Counted from the first letter of the stretch, positions 52,667-62,831 are shown. The stretch is 64,000 bases of DNA from Sporosarcina sp. ZBG7A (GCF_000813425.1 NZ_JWIB01000032.1:62001-126000); one strand, 5' to 3'. The notes: generated by a model not told the origin, from the sequence alone. Numbers and translations are program-made.

Positions 52667-53569
52667 TTACATAAACTTTTCTTCGATCAGTGCTCCATTG
52701 ATGCTGATCGCAGCCATACTGCCCTCTCCGGCTGCAAGAATCAATTGAGACGGCCCCGCCATCAAGGTATCGCCACATGCATAAAGACCCTCAACAGTTG
52801 TCCTTTTCCAACTATCTGTTTCGATACCTCCTCGCTCGTTCATGTTGCAGCCTAACTGTATACCAATGTCAGTTGCTTGTTCCCATTCCGGCAGGACAAA
52901 TCCGCCGTCGCGCAACACCGCTTCTCCGCCATCAAACTCGATTTTTTGCAGGAACCCTTTTTCACCGATTAACGAACGGATCTTTTCCTCGTAAACTTTT
53001 ATCCCCCTGCTTTCCAGTATTCCTTTTTCATCTGCCGAAAGCGTTCTTTTGCCATTGGTGCACACAATCAAATTATCCGTCCAGTTCGATACCACTTTCG
53101 CCAGATGAAAAGCTGGCTGATTTTCTGAGATCACGGCAAGGGGACGGTCTCTCAATTCCCAGCCGTCGCAAAATGGGCAGCTGAACAAACTGGTTCCGTA
53201 AAACTCTTTTATTGATTGGATATCCGGCAGAACTTCCTTGAATCCCGTCGCTAGTATGACCTTTTTGGCGTTATGGGTTCCTCCATCCTCAGCTGTGATC
53301 TGGAACACGCCATTTTTCTTGGCTACGCTCAGCACCCGTTGCTTTTCAATTTTAACGTCGGGATAATTGCCCAATTCTTCCTGGGCAATTCGTTTCAACT
53401 CCTGTGGGTTGATACCGTCGCGCGTGATAAACCCGTGGGATTCCGAAGTCACCGCATTTCTGGGGTTGTTATCATCGAATAGAATCGTTTTCCTTCTTGA
53501 CCTTCCGAGAACCAAAGAAGCGTTCAGCCCCGCTGGTCCGCCGCCAATCACTGCACAATCCAATAACAT
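52667..53569 (-). CDS. Thioredoxin-reductase-like FAD/NAD(P) oxidoreductase
   Basis: A 300-residue two-domain flavoprotein. CAVIGGGPAGLNAS near residues 5-18 binds FAD, the redox-active CPFC lies near 134-137 inside SCPFCDGWE, and GLYACGDTLMAGPS near 260-273 is the C-terminal FAD contact. The typical thioredoxin-reductase NADPH motif G-x-G-x-x-A is weak (AVISENQPAFHLA), so NADPH binding may differ, as in ferredoxin-type or stand-alone TrxB-like proteins. The Rrf2 regulator gene ends 23 bases upstream, so both form an operon. Confidence 0.85.
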   Translation of the reverse strand: MLLDCAVIGGGPAGLNASLVLGRSRRKTILFDDNNPRNAVTSESHGFITRDGINPQELKRIAQEELGNYPDVKIEKQRVLSVAKKNGVFQITAEDGGTHNAKKVILATGFKEVLPDIQSIKEFYGTSLFSCPFCDGWELRDRPLAVISENQPAFHLAKVVSNWTDNLIVCTNGKRTLSADEKGILESRGIKVYEEKIRSLIGEKGFLQKIEFDGGEAVLRDGGFVLPEWEQATDIGIQLGCNMNERGGIETDSWKRTTVEGLYACGDTLMAGPSQLILAAGEGSMAAISINGALIEEKFM

Positions 53570-53592
53570 TTGTCCATCTCCTTCCGTTGCTT

Positions 53593-54009
53593 TTACTGGT
53601 TAGTTTCCACTGAACGTTCGGCCTCTGCTTTTTTAACAATATCAATCAGAAGCTTTGCCTGGAGTTCTTTTTTCATATTTTCTTCTGCCTGCCGCATGGT
53701 TTCTTCGATCAGGCACCCTTCATGGTGGATTGAACAATCAAACAGGTTGGTGTCTCCCTCAATCGCTTTGATGACATCATAAAACGTAACCTCATTTTGA
53801 AACCTGGAAATTTTATAGCCGCCCTTTACTCCTGGGGTCGATTCGATCAACCCCGCTTTTGTCAGCTTGGTTAGAATTTTTGACAGATAAGTTGGAGACA
53901 GCTTTTGAATTTTTGCCAACTCCTGAACACCTACCGTGTTTCCTTGTGGCAAATGAATTAAATACACCATCGTGTGCAAAGCATAATTTGTTGCATTCGA
54001 GTATTTCAT
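53593..54009 (-). CDS. Rrf2-family transcriptional regulator
   Basis: A 138-residue winged-helix regulator. The start MKYSNATNYALH, VQELAKIQKLSPTYLSKIL near residues 31-49 (recognition helix) and PGVKGGYKISR near 63-73 (wing) define the family. Two cysteines (about 98 and 105: DCSIHHEGC) are present; the three-Cys set of iron-sulphur IscR/NsrR types is incomplete. ATG 54009 follows GAGGAGA. It likely controls itself and the flavoprotein gene downstream. A direct repeat ATTAAAGA-N3-ATTAAAGA at 54030-54048 upstream is a candidate operator. Confidence 0.85.
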   Translation of the reverse strand: MKYSNATNYALHTMVYLIHLPQGNTVGVQELAKIQKLSPTYLSKILTKLTKAGLIESTPGVKGGYKISRFQNEVTFYDVIKAIEGDTNLFDCSIHHEGCLIEETMRQAEENMKKELQAKLLIDIVKKAEAERSVETNQ

Positions 54010-54139
54010 TCTGATTCTCCTCTCCATCTATTAAAGAGATATTAAAGACTCTCGTTATCTATAATATAACTTAGCATCACTATAATAATACGTCAACAAT
54101 GAAGTTTAAAATTCACTTACATTACAATAAGCAGAAAAA

Positions 54140-54247
54140 ATGATTGAGTATGAATATTTTCTAATGTTCCAGGGACTTTTATTTCTTGTTGTGCTTATTT
54201 CATTTCTACTAAATGATTTCATCTGGTCGAACAAGCTAATTTGTTAG
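54140..54247 (+). CDS. 35-codon hydrophobic ORF, uncertain
   Basis: ATG 54140 opens a 35-residue frame with one hydrophobic stretch (MFQGLLFLVVLISFLLND) flanked by acidic and Lys residues, the profile of a single-pass micro-protein. There is no good ribosome site and no known relative, so it may be chance in AT-rich sequence. Confidence 0.2.
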   Translation: MIEYEYFLMFQGLLFLVVLISFLLNDFIWSNKLIC

Positions 54248-54402
54248 CCCTCTTTAAAACCGTTCATAAAAGTACACGTTTACGAACAGCTAATAACTAT
54301 CACTGATTGTTAAGATGATAAGTACGTAAATTCCGTTAAAACATTTCCAAACCTGTAGTGCAGATCAACAGCTGTCTACTCAATTTCACTTTTGTTCAGC
54401 GC

Positions 54403-54440
54403 AAAAAACGTCAACTTCCAATTGAGAGTTGACGTTTTTC
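54403..54440. terminator. Copy of the groEL terminator
   Basis: CGTCAACT and AGTTGACG close a hairpin with A- and T-runs at both ends. It lies the same distance from the groEL-like remnant (54458) as the true terminator does from groEL, and shares most of its stem. Confidence 0.8.
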
Positions 54441-54457
54441 GTGTTGAACTTTATGAC

Positions 54458-54514
54458 TTACACCATTCCGCCCATATCAGGCATACCGCCACCTGCTGGC
54501 TCTGGGACGTTAAC
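54458..54514 (-). pseudogene. Remnant of a groEL 3' end
   Basis: Read on the minus strand, this piece gives [18 protein letters not shown] and a TAA stop, against [23 protein letters not shown] at the end of the intact groEL. A 38-base block (54468-54505) is identical to 57969-58006. An 18-base GGM-coding stretch of groEL is missing here. A stop codon lies immediately upstream in frame, so it is not translated. It is either a fossil of a second groEL or the far repeat of an inserted segment. Confidence 0.85.
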
Positions 54515-54703
54515 TTAAAAGTGCCTGTGCAACATTGAATTCTGAATTAAATGTTACTCAGACACTATTTATTTTCAAAACTTTACTTCATTAAAGTCAC
54601 TGGTCGCCGATTGCTAATTTGTCGCACAGTTATCCCCGCACTCAGGAGCTGACGCGAGTCCAATGAGCCCTGTGGATGAATGGTTGTTTCACTTTGGAAG
54701 ACG

Positions 54704-55684
54704 TTAACCTATCTCCTGATAGTGAATTGAGCAATTGCGGCCATTTTCTTTAGCCCTGTAAAGCGCCTGATCCGCGCAATTTACAATGGTGACTTCTGTG
54801 TCGCTCTCCGAGAATGTAGATGCTCCAATACTCACGGTTAATCGATTGATAATTTCCCAGTTCGCATTTTCTACTGCCTTTTTAAGCTTAACAGCAAGTT
54901 TAAGTGCCTCTTCAGCATTCGTTTCTGGCAGAATGATGACGAACTCTTCACCGCCTAAACGTGCTACCCGATCTTCAGTACCAATCTCTTGCGTCAGTAG
55001 TCCCGCCAGTTGAACCAGAACGCTATCGCCAGCCAGATGTCCATACGTATCATTGACCATTTTGAAGTGATCAATATCCACCATCAATAACGAAAATACA
55101 ATTCCCTCTTTAGTATATCGGTCAATATGACGTTCCAATTCTTCTTGAAAAAAGCGTCTGTTCGAAATATTCGTTAGCTTATCTGTATTGGATAATTTCA
55201 AGAGTTCATTATTCATCTCTAAAATCTCGCCTTGCTTCCTGGCGATTTCCACATACACTTTTTCTAATTGAGCAAATGCTTCTTCTCGGTCCTGATACGC
55301 CTTTTCAGTTGTTTTCTGAAGCGAACGCAGTTCCAGTTCATAATCGATTCGCTGTTTCATTTGGATGAACAAACAGTCAATGACGGGTACACCATCATGC
55401 ACATATCGTCGCGCATTTAAAAGAACCGGTATGGATTCACCAGCTGAATTTGTTAGATTGATAAAAAATTCTTCCACAGAGTTATGCAGCTGTATCGTCG
55501 GGAAAAAGTACGTATGGATGAACATACGATTGACTTTGGTTAAAAAAGTCTCCATGTGCTTTCCAACCACTTCTTCTTCCTGATAGCCCATCCATGTTAG
55601 AAAGCGATTATTCACTTCAGTAATGCAGCCGCTTTGATCAATACTAATAAAACCGCATGGCGCTTCTTTTAACCGTTCCTCCAC
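54704..55684 (-). CDS. PAS-GGDEF diguanylate cyclase, copy 2
   Basis: A 326-residue cyclic-di-GMP synthase. Residues 5-110 form a PAS domain (APCGFISIDQSGCITEVN), 115-165 a coiled coil, and 166-322 the GGDEF domain with GGEEF at 244-248 and the metal Asp in MVDIDHF near 201-207. The inhibitory I-site is GTED at 235-238, so the Arg is missing, unlike copy 1. It is the intact paralogue of the split gene at 41416-42392. It follows the second RsbQ gene after 21 bases; by analogy to RsbP, that hydrolase should deliver the PAS signal. Confidence 0.85.
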   Translation of the reverse strand: MEERLKEAPCGFISIDQSGCITEVNNRFLTWMGYQEEEVVGKHMETFLTKVNRMFIHTYFFPTIQLHNSVEEFFINLTNSAGESIPVLLNARRYVHDGVPVIDCLFIQMKQRIDYELELRSLQKTTEKAYQDREEAFAQLEKVYVEIARKQGEILEMNNELLKLSNTDKLTNISNRRFFQEELERHIDRYTKEGIVFSLLMVDIDHFKMVNDTYGHLAGDSVLVQLAGLLTQEIGTEDRVARLGGEEFVIILPETNAEEALKLAVKLKKAVENANWEIINRLTVSIGASTFSESDTEVTIVNCADQALYRAKENGRNCSIHYQEIG

Positions 55685-55705
55685 TACGAATCATCCTCTT
55701 CAGCA

Positions 55706-56503
55706 TTAATTAGAAAAATACGCTTCTATCAGTTTTCTCGTTTCTGTCGGGTTGCTCATATGTGGATAATGACCTTTCACCTGCATAATTTGCAACGTGC
55801 TCGCTAGCAAATGGGCATGCAAATATTCGCCTACTTCTATAGGCACAATACTATCATCCGAGCATTGAATAATAAGTGTCGGCACTGTCATCGACGCTAA
55901 ACTTTCGCGATGATCAGACATAAATGTCATTTCGGCAAATTCTCGTGCAATTTGAGGATTTACTGAGACAAAACTCTGCTCCAAATTCTTTGTCAGCTGA
56001 GGATCTTTCACCGGATCCGTCACGACAGGTGCTAAATAGTTTGCCCATCCGGAAAAATTCATTTCCATCATCGTCAGCAAGTCCGCAATGTCACTCGCAT
56101 CGAATCCGCCCGTATAACCTGGCTCATTGATATAGCACGGAGAAGGTCCAATCATGACGAACTTCTTAAAGCATTCCGGTCTCTCAATTGCAGCGAGCAT
56201 GCCAATCATCGAACTTACTGAATGTCCTACAAAGTGAATATCCTTCAATTCCAACTCGTCAATGATATCTAAGATATCTTGCTTATAGCCATGGGCTGAA
56301 CTGTATTTTTCTGATTGATAAGCGGTAATATCAGAATCCCCTGCACCCACATAATCGAACAGGACGACTCGGTAACGCTCCGCCAAAGCCGGCGCTATGT
56401 ACTGCCACATACTCTGATCGCACCCAAATCCATGAGCCATTAGGATGGTTTGTTCACCTTGCCCCATTACCATCACATTATTACGTTGCTGAATGGTTTT
56501 CAT
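55706..56503 (-). CDS. RsbQ-type alpha/beta hydrolase, copy 2
   Basis: A 265-residue RsbQ paralogue. The nucleophile is Ser95 in GHSVS (copy 1 has GHSVG), the Asp is in CSDDS near 216-220 and the His in GHYPH near 246. [13 protein letters not shown] and MIGPSPCYINEP are shared with copy 1 and B. subtilis RsbQ. It is followed by a PAS-GGDEF cyclase and not by an RsbP-like phosphatase. A TATAAT -10 lies at 56536-56541 on the minus strand. ATG 56503 has AAAGGAG upstream. Confidence 0.85.
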   Translation of the reverse strand: MKTIQQRNNVMVMGQGEQTILMAHGFGCDQSMWQYIAPALAERYRVVLFDYVGAGDSDITAYQSEKYSSAHGYKQDILDIIDELELKDIHFVGHSVSSMIGMLAAIERPECFKKFVMIGPSPCYINEPGYTGGFDASDIADLLTMMEMNFSGWANYLAPVVTDPVKDPQLTKNLEQSFVSVNPQIAREFAEMTFMSDHRESLASMTVPTLIIQCSDDSIVPIEVGEYLHAHLLASTLQIMQVKGHYPHMSNPTETRKLIEAYFSN

Positions 56504-56674
56504 AGTAATCCGCTCCTTTACTAATCTCTACCCTCATTATAGATTTAAAAGCGATTGGTTGATAGAGATAGGTTTATGCAAACACCTCAATGACTGCCTA
56601 TACTAGTCTATCGGTATCTTTGCTTGTATTTCATCTGCGATTTAGGAAACTTTTGTGATTGTTAGGAGCGACAT

Positions 56675-57532
56675 TTACTCTTTTCTTCTGATACTTTCAT
56701 AAAGAGCACGAAAGATATTTTCTAATTTAGCGGCATCAGCAAATTTCATTGCCAGCAATGCTTCATTTGCCTGTTTTTCTCCTTGCACGCCTTCTCCTTT
56801 TTTAATCAAAAACAATCCGATTGCAAATTTGAGTAGAACTCTTTCCAGTAAAAACGTTTCATCTATATTAAGTTTCTTTAGTACCTTAATAAAATCTTCC
56901 GCAACTTCCATTTTGTCATGCTCTATACAAACCAGCGTTATATTGATCAAAGTATTAATGAGTGTTTCAAAGCTTTGTCGATCACTATGAAATATTTCTG
57001 TCTTTCTAATAAATTCTTTCGATAAAACAATAGACGTTTCAATAGGAAGATAAGACATGGAATTCCCGAATAACACTAAGTCAAATTGCGTCCATAATTC
57101 GGACTGAAACAGGTAATCCGTTAAATAGTTAATATCACTTTCATTTATTTCTTTCTCTTTACCAGTAAGACTCTTGTAGTGAGCATCTAATACAATAGCG
57201 GAAAGCTTTGAATAGCTGCTGTCGGTTTCTTTAAACTGCTCCCATTCTTCACTAGCTAATTTCTGTAAACTATCCGAGTCACTGTCCATTACAGCTTGGG
57301 GCAGCAACTCTAAAGAAGGGGCAGTACCCTCAACTGTCTTCGTTAGAAATACAAATTCCCTCATTGAAATCTTTACTTTATCCAGTATATGAATTAGTTT
57401 TTCTAGCGTTATATCTGCTTCAGACCGCTCAAATCTAGAAATTGTGGATTTGGATACATAATCATCCGCCAAGTTTTGAATTGTAATCCCTCTCGCCACT
57501 CGTATCTCTTTAAATACTTTTCCAACTATCAA
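56675..57532 (-). CDS. Rgg/MutR-like XRE regulator with helical repeat domain
   Basis: A 285-residue regulator. Residues 4-60 are a Cro/C1 helix-turn-helix (FKEIRVARGITIQNLADDYV with SKSTISRFERSEADI), in the wording of Rgg/GadR/MutR proteins; the rest is all helical, like the TPR-type peptide-binding domain of the Rgg and PlcR groups. Such regulators often answer to a short peptide encoded next to them. A divergent 50-codon ORF with a strong ribosome site starts 94 bases away. The frame starts at a codon with GGGGGGAATTG upstream. It ends 170 bases before rsbQ copy 2. Confidence 0.75.
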   Translation of the reverse strand: MIVGKVFKEIRVARGITIQNLADDYVSKSTISRFERSEADITLEKLIHILDKVKISMREFVFLTKTVEGTAPSLELLPQAVMDSDSDSLQKLASEEWEQFKETDSSYSKLSAIVLDAHYKSLTGKEKEINESDINYLTDYLFQSELWTQFDLVLFGNSMSYLPIETSIVLSKEFIRKTEIFHSDRQSFETLINTLINITLVCIEHDKMEVAEDFIKVLKKLNIDETFLLERVLLKFAIGLFLIKKGEGVQGEKQANEALLAMKFADAAKLENIFRALYESIRRKE

Positions 57533-57560
57533 TTCCCCCCCACCTTTCCCTTATACGGGA

Positions 57561-57575
57561 ATATCACATTGATAT
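57561..57575. promoter_or_regulatory. Palindrome between Rgg-like gene and small ORF
   Basis: ATATCACATTGATAT has perfect 6-base arms around CAT, midway between the two divergent starts; ATCACA recurs inverted as TGTGAT near 57587. It is a candidate operator for the Rgg-like protein. Confidence 0.4.
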
Positions 57576-57626
57576 CAGTTTACTTATGTGATGATGACAA
57601 TACAACAATACTAAGGGAGGATAATT

Positions 57627-57779
57627 ATGCTAAAACATTTTACGTCAGTGATTGGGTATATCTTTTCGCGGATTGAGATTATTAATCCGACTAATGTTGC
57701 CAGGGATGAAATCCTTAAAGAGATGGGGAGAGAGTTACGGGAAGAGTTTACGGAGATTAAGCGGTTGAAAAAACCTTGA
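57627..57779 (+). CDS. 50-codon ORF divergent from the Rgg-like gene
   Basis: ATG 57627 is preceded by AAGGGAGG at seven bases, one of the best ribosome sites in the window. The 50-residue product has a hydrophobic, weakly amphipathic start (MLKHFTSVIGYIFSRIEII) and a highly charged helical end (REELRELTE-like, finishing KRLKKP). It has no cleavable-signal pattern of classical SHP peptides and is longer than these. Its position suggests a partner or target of the regulator. No family recognised. Confidence 0.6.
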   Translation: MLKHFTSVIGYIFSRIEIINPTNVARDEILKEMGRELREEFTEIKRLKKP

Positions 57780-57885
57780 TTTGTTTTTTCGTGTAGGGCT
57801 AAGCTTTAATTGATGCCCCTTGATAAATCAGTGAGATCCTTAAAGAAAATCTCCAACCGTTTACTTCTATCTGATTTCTATGGAA

Positions 57886-57924
57886 AACAAAAACGCCAAC
57901 TCCTTAATTGGAGTTGACGTTTTT
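57886..57924. terminator. groEL terminator
   Basis: CGCCAACTCC and GGAGTTGACG pair with one mismatch around TTAATT, with A- and T-runs at the ends, 17 bases after the groEL stop. Confidence 0.85.
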
Positions 57925-57940
57925 GTTTGATGGGGATGAC

Positions 57941-59602
<1,662 letters not shown>

Positions 59603-59627
59603 TTAATAGTCAAAGTGATGCGTATCC

Positions 59628-59909
59628 TTAGATAGTTGCTAGAATATCGCTCTCACGTAAAATTAAGTAGTCATTACCTTCATATTTAACTTCAGTACCT
59701 GCATATTTTGAGAAGATGATGCGGTCGCCTTCTTTTACTTCAAGCTCGACGCGCTGGCCGTTTTCGAGAACGCGGCCTGTACCGACTGCAATGACTTTAC
59801 CTTCTTGCGGCTTTTCTTTTGCGGAATCTGGTAATACGATGCCGCTTGACGTTTTCTCTTCCACTTCGATTAGTTCAATTACAATACGATCACCTAATGG
59901 TTTCAACAA
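59628..59909 (-). CDS. groES: Co-chaperonin GroES (Hsp10)
   Basis: A 93-residue co-chaperonin lid. [28 protein letters not shown] (split, residues 3-30) contains the mobile loop that docks on GroEL. I take the start at TTG 59909, nine bases after AGGAGG, which gives the usual M-L-K-P-L-G-D-R start; GTG 59918 sits on the ribosome site itself. First gene of the groES-groEL operon; heat control through HrcA at the CIRCE site. Confidence 0.97.
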   Translation of the reverse strand: MLKPLGDRIVIELIEVEEKTSSGIVLPDSAKEKPQEGKVIAVGTGRVLENGQRVELEVKEGDRIIFSKYAGTEVKYEGNDYLILRESDILATI

Positions 59910-59944
59910 ATGAAACACCCTCCTCTAACGGTTCTTCTTTTAAT

Positions 59945-59971
59945 TTAGCACTCGCTAAACAGGAGTGCTAA
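59945..59971. promoter_or_regulatory. CIRCE element (HrcA operator)
   Basis: TTAGCACTC, nine bases, GAGTGCTAA: a perfect match to the consensus, between promoter and groES start. Confidence 0.97.
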
Positions 59972-59981
59972 TACACTACTT

Positions 59982-60010
59982 ATCATAATAAAACGAAGAT
60001 TGAATTGCAA
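59982..60010 (-). promoter_or_regulatory. Sigma-A promoter of groES-groEL
   Basis: On the minus strand TTGCAA (60005-60010), 17 bases, TATGAT (59982-59987), directly upstream of the CIRCE element. Confidence 0.8.
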
Positions 60011-60098
60011 GTAAAACAAATCGGTCATCCGTACTCTTTGCGCTTCTTTTATAAAACCGATACACTTATCCATACTTAGATGGAAAGGAACGATTCTT

Positions 60099-60854
60099 TT
60101 GAAACAAAAAACGATGAAACCATGGATGCTCTATTTGACCATTCTTCTTTTATACATCGCAATGCAATTCGCAAGCGTCCCAATTTCGAAAGGGATGATC
60201 GCACTTTTCAGCTCAAATGGCTATGACGTAAAGGAAGCTGCCTATAACGGCTTTGCATGGGGGTTGTTTGCAACAAACATTCTGGCCATCCTTGCAATAT
60301 TTCTCGTCATTCGATCTGATAAGAAGTTTTGGACCGTCTTTAAAGGAAAAAAAGAACCTATTTGGAAATCGATAATGTGGGGGATTCTCGGATTCTTCTT
60401 GGCACTAGGTGGTCAAATGATAGCGGGAACAATTGAAAAGGCAATCGGTATTACGGAGGGCTCAGCGAGTACGGCAAAACTTACTGAAATTGCATCCGTC
60501 GCCCCGATCCTCATTGTCTGCATCGTCCTTTTTGCGCCGATATTAGAAGAGACCGTCTTCCGTCGTGTCCTATTCGGTGGAATCTATACGAAAACGAACT
60601 TCTGGATCGCTACAATCGTCAGTGCTCTGATCTTTGCAGCCGTGCATAACGAACTCGAGCACATTCTTACCTATCTGATGCCTGGACTCGTGTTCTCGTA
60701 CGTCTACTACCGATCCAAGCGCATCTGGACACCAATGATCTCGCATATGCTCATGAATGGTTTCGTTATGATCGTCATGCTCAACCAAGACAAACTCCTG
60801 GAGCTCCAAAAACTCCAACAATCCGTCATCTCCCTCTTCCATTTCTTCTGGTAG
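60099..60854 (+). CDS. ydiL: CPBP-family intramembrane metalloprotease
   Basis: A 251-residue membrane protein of the CAAX-protease/bacteriocin-processing (CPBP/Abi) family with about seven hydrophobic segments. Motif 1 is EETVFRRVLFG near residues 151-161 (E-E-x3-R), motif 2 FAAVHNE near 181-187 (F-x3-H) and motif 3 is the late HMLMNG near 227-232; these form the zinc-type active site. In B. subtilis ydiL stands at the same place next to groES. TTG 60099 has GGAAAGGA upstream; ATG 60114 is the alternative. Substrate unknown. Confidence 0.85.
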   Translation: MKQKTMKPWMLYLTILLLYIAMQFASVPISKGMIALFSSNGYDVKEAAYNGFAWGLFATNILAILAIFLVIRSDKKFWTVFKGKKEPIWKSIMWGILGFFLALGGQMIAGTIEKAIGITEGSASTAKLTEIASVAPILIVCIVLFAPILEETVFRRVLFGGIYTKTNFWIATIVSALIFAAVHNELEHILTYLMPGLVFSYVYYRSKRIWTPMISHMLMNGFVMIVMLNQDKLLELQKLQQSVISLFHFFW

Positions 60855-60880
60855 AGGTGCGGATATTTAATCAATACGCA

Positions 60881-60923
60881 AAAAAAGACTTGCTCAACCG
60901 TATCCCGGTCAGCAAGTCTTTTT
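60881..60923. terminator. Bidirectional terminator
   Basis: AAAAAGACTTGCT and AGCAAGTCTTTTT pair across a 16-base loop, between ydiL and the converging tatC. Confidence 0.85.
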
Positions 60924-60930
60924 CAATTCA

Positions 60931-61770
60931 TCAATCTTGATCCTTCATCCGTGCATTCACTTCATCAATCTGCCGCTGTTGCTCAGCCTTCGCCTCCGCA
61001 AACAACCGGACCCGTTCTGCCTCTTCTTCCTCCACACGACGCTTCTCTTCCGCCTTCAAGAACTTTTTGTAGCCGACGCGAGCAATGATGATACTCACTT
61101 CATACAGCAAGAACAACGGAACCGTCACAAACAAGTGTGACACCAAATCAGGCGGTGTAATGAACGCCGCAATGACGAACAATACGAAGTAAGCCACTTT
61201 CCGGAACTTCGACAACACGTTCGGATTCAAGAAGCCGAGCCTTGATAGGAACAACAAGACCACAGGAAGCTGAAATACAAATCCAAACGGCAACAATATC
61301 TGGAACAAAAACGAGAAATATTGGTTAATGCCGATTGTCTGCGTAATCCCTAAATCCGCCGACAGTGTTTCCATGAATTTAATGACATATGGCAACAATA
61401 CATAGTAGGAAAACGCAATCCCTGATAGGAACAGTATAAATGCAAAAGGAATATAACTGAGCGTCACTCGTCGTTCCGTTTCCAAAAGCCCTGGAGAAAC
61501 GAACGCCCAAAATTGGTACATGATAATCGGTAAAATAATGATGATTCCTATGAACACCACTACTTTTAAGTAGATGGCTATTGGATCGATCACGTTAAAC
61601 GCGTTTAACGGCAAATCTGCAGCCGGGCCGTTCGATTGCAAAAACTTAATGAGCGGCTTCGCCAGCAAAAAGCCTCCAATGACCGCAACTGCAAAGAAAA
61701 CGACGATCGTAATCAGCCGTTTTCGAATTTCTTCTATATGCTCAATAATGGTTAGCGTACGTTCTTCCAT
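60931..61770 (-). CDS. tatC: Sec-independent translocase subunit TatC
   Basis: A 279-residue, six-TM receptor that recognises twin-arginine signals. HIEEIRKRL near residues 10-18 is the conserved cytosolic start, with the L-x-E-L-R-x-R-like pattern, and the FVSPGLLETERR loop near 87-98 contains the conserved Glu. The C-terminus (about 232-279) is an unusually long charged coil (EEKRRVEEEEAERVR). It lies 17 bases after tatA. The Tat-signalled protein at 20659-21462 is a candidate substrate. Confidence 0.97.
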   Translation of the reverse strand: MEERTLTIIEHIEEIRKRLITIVVFFAVAVIGGFLLAKPLIKFLQSNGPAADLPLNAFNVIDPIAIYLKVVVFIGIIIILPIIMYQFWAFVSPGLLETERRVTLSYIPFAFILFLSGIAFSYYVLLPYVIKFMETLSADLGITQTIGINQYFSFLFQILLPFGFVFQLPVVLLFLSRLGFLNPNVLSKFRKVAYFVLFVIAAFITPPDLVSHLFVTVPLFLLYEVSIIIARVGYKKFLKAEEKRRVEEEEAERVRLFAEAKAEQQRQIDEVNARMKDQD

Positions 61771-61787
61771 TACACAGACATCCTAAC

Positions 61788-61985
61788 TTATTGCACTTCT
61801 TTTTTATCTTCAACTTTTTTAACGTCTGTTTTAGCGTCATCGTCTTCTACAAGACCCTTTGTCGCATTTTTGAACTCGCGTAGTGAAGAACCGAATGCTT
61901 TGCCGATTTCAGGCAACTTTTTCGGTCCGAAAATGAGAAGGGCAATGACAGCAATAATAAGTAGACTTCCAATACCTGGTGACAT
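61788..61985 (-). CDS. tatA: Twin-arginine translocase subunit TatA
   Basis: A 65-residue pore-forming subunit: one TM helix ([22 protein letters not shown], split), the FGPKKLPE hinge near residues 19-26, an amphipathic helix and an acidic/Lys tail. ATG 61985 is used, eight bases after GGAGG; GTG 61994 overlaps that site. The gene order rex-tatA-tatC equals that of tatAy-tatCy in B. subtilis, whose substrates include a Dyp-type peroxidase. Confidence 0.95.
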   Translation of the reverse strand: MSPGIGSLLIIAVIALLIFGPKKLPEIGKAFGSSLREFKNATKGLVEDDDAKTDVKKVEDKKEVQ

Positions 61986-62052
61986 TTCGGACACCTCCCT
62001 CTGAATATGTCTATTCTACACCATAGCGCACGAAATGACTATTCGTGCAACC

Positions 62053-62703
62053 CTATAAATGTGAATCTTTTACGTCATTTTTTATGAAGTAAATAAGAGA
62101 TTGCAGTTCTACAGACAAGTCGATTGTATGGACCCGAATCGATGGCGGAACTGTAAGCCGGATCGTTGTGAAATTGAGAATTCCTTTAACCCCCACTGTC
62201 GCAAGACGATCGGTCAATTGCTGAGCAGCACGCGAAGGCACGGTTAGAATTACAAGATCAATTCCGAGCTCTGTCAGTTTTTCTTCAATCATGTCTGGAT
62301 GATAAACCGGGATATCCGAGATGATTTTCCCCTCATGTGGCGCTTTTGGGTCAAACGCAATGACAATGCGTGTATTGTGATTCTTATGGAAATTGTATTT
62401 CATGAATGCATGTCCAAGACTACCCACACCAATCAGTGCGACATCCGTGGCTTCATCTTGGTCGAGTGTTTTTCTAAAAAAGCTGACGAGGTAATCCACG
62501 TCGTAACCATAGCCTTTACGGCCTAGCGCACCAAAGTGCGAAAAGTCACGACGAATCGTCGCTGCATCGATCTTCATAGCCTCGCTTAGTTCGCTTGAAG
62601 AAACACGTTTCTTCCCGCTGTTTGCGAAATTTTGTAAAAATCGATAGTACAACGGCAAGCGTTTTGACGTTGCCTGGGGAATTTTAACCGTTTCTTCAGC
62701 CAT
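62053..62703 (-). CDS. rex: Redox-sensing transcriptional repressor Rex
   Basis: A 216-residue repressor that senses the NADH/NAD ratio. The N-terminal winged helix spans about residues 10-75 ([13 protein letters not shown] start, [23 protein letters not shown] split), the Rossmann turn is GVGSLGHAF near 91-99, and the C-terminal domain-swap helix ends the protein. It represses fermentation and respiratory genes when NAD is high. It is divergent from the ABC-F gene by about 130 bases and shares the conserved block with tatAC. Confidence 0.95.
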   Translation of the reverse strand: MAEETVKIPQATSKRLPLYYRFLQNFANSGKKRVSSSELSEAMKIDAATIRRDFSHFGALGRKGYGYDVDYLVSFFRKTLDQDEATDVALIGVGSLGHAFMKYNFHKNHNTRIVIAFDPKAPHEGKIISDIPVYHPDMIEEKLTELGIDLVILTVPSRAAQQLTDRLATVGVKGILNFTTIRLTVPPSIRVHTIDLSVELQSLIYFIKNDVKDSHL

Positions 62704-62831
62704 CGTAAACCTCCTGCTGCTGTATCGAATCGCTTCTATCGTACAGTAGAAGCGTTCTGTTGTAAAGCCGGTGATTGCACCTATCCTCCCATTCCAGTAA
62801 ACTGAAGGAGAATGAAAATAGAGGTGAAACG

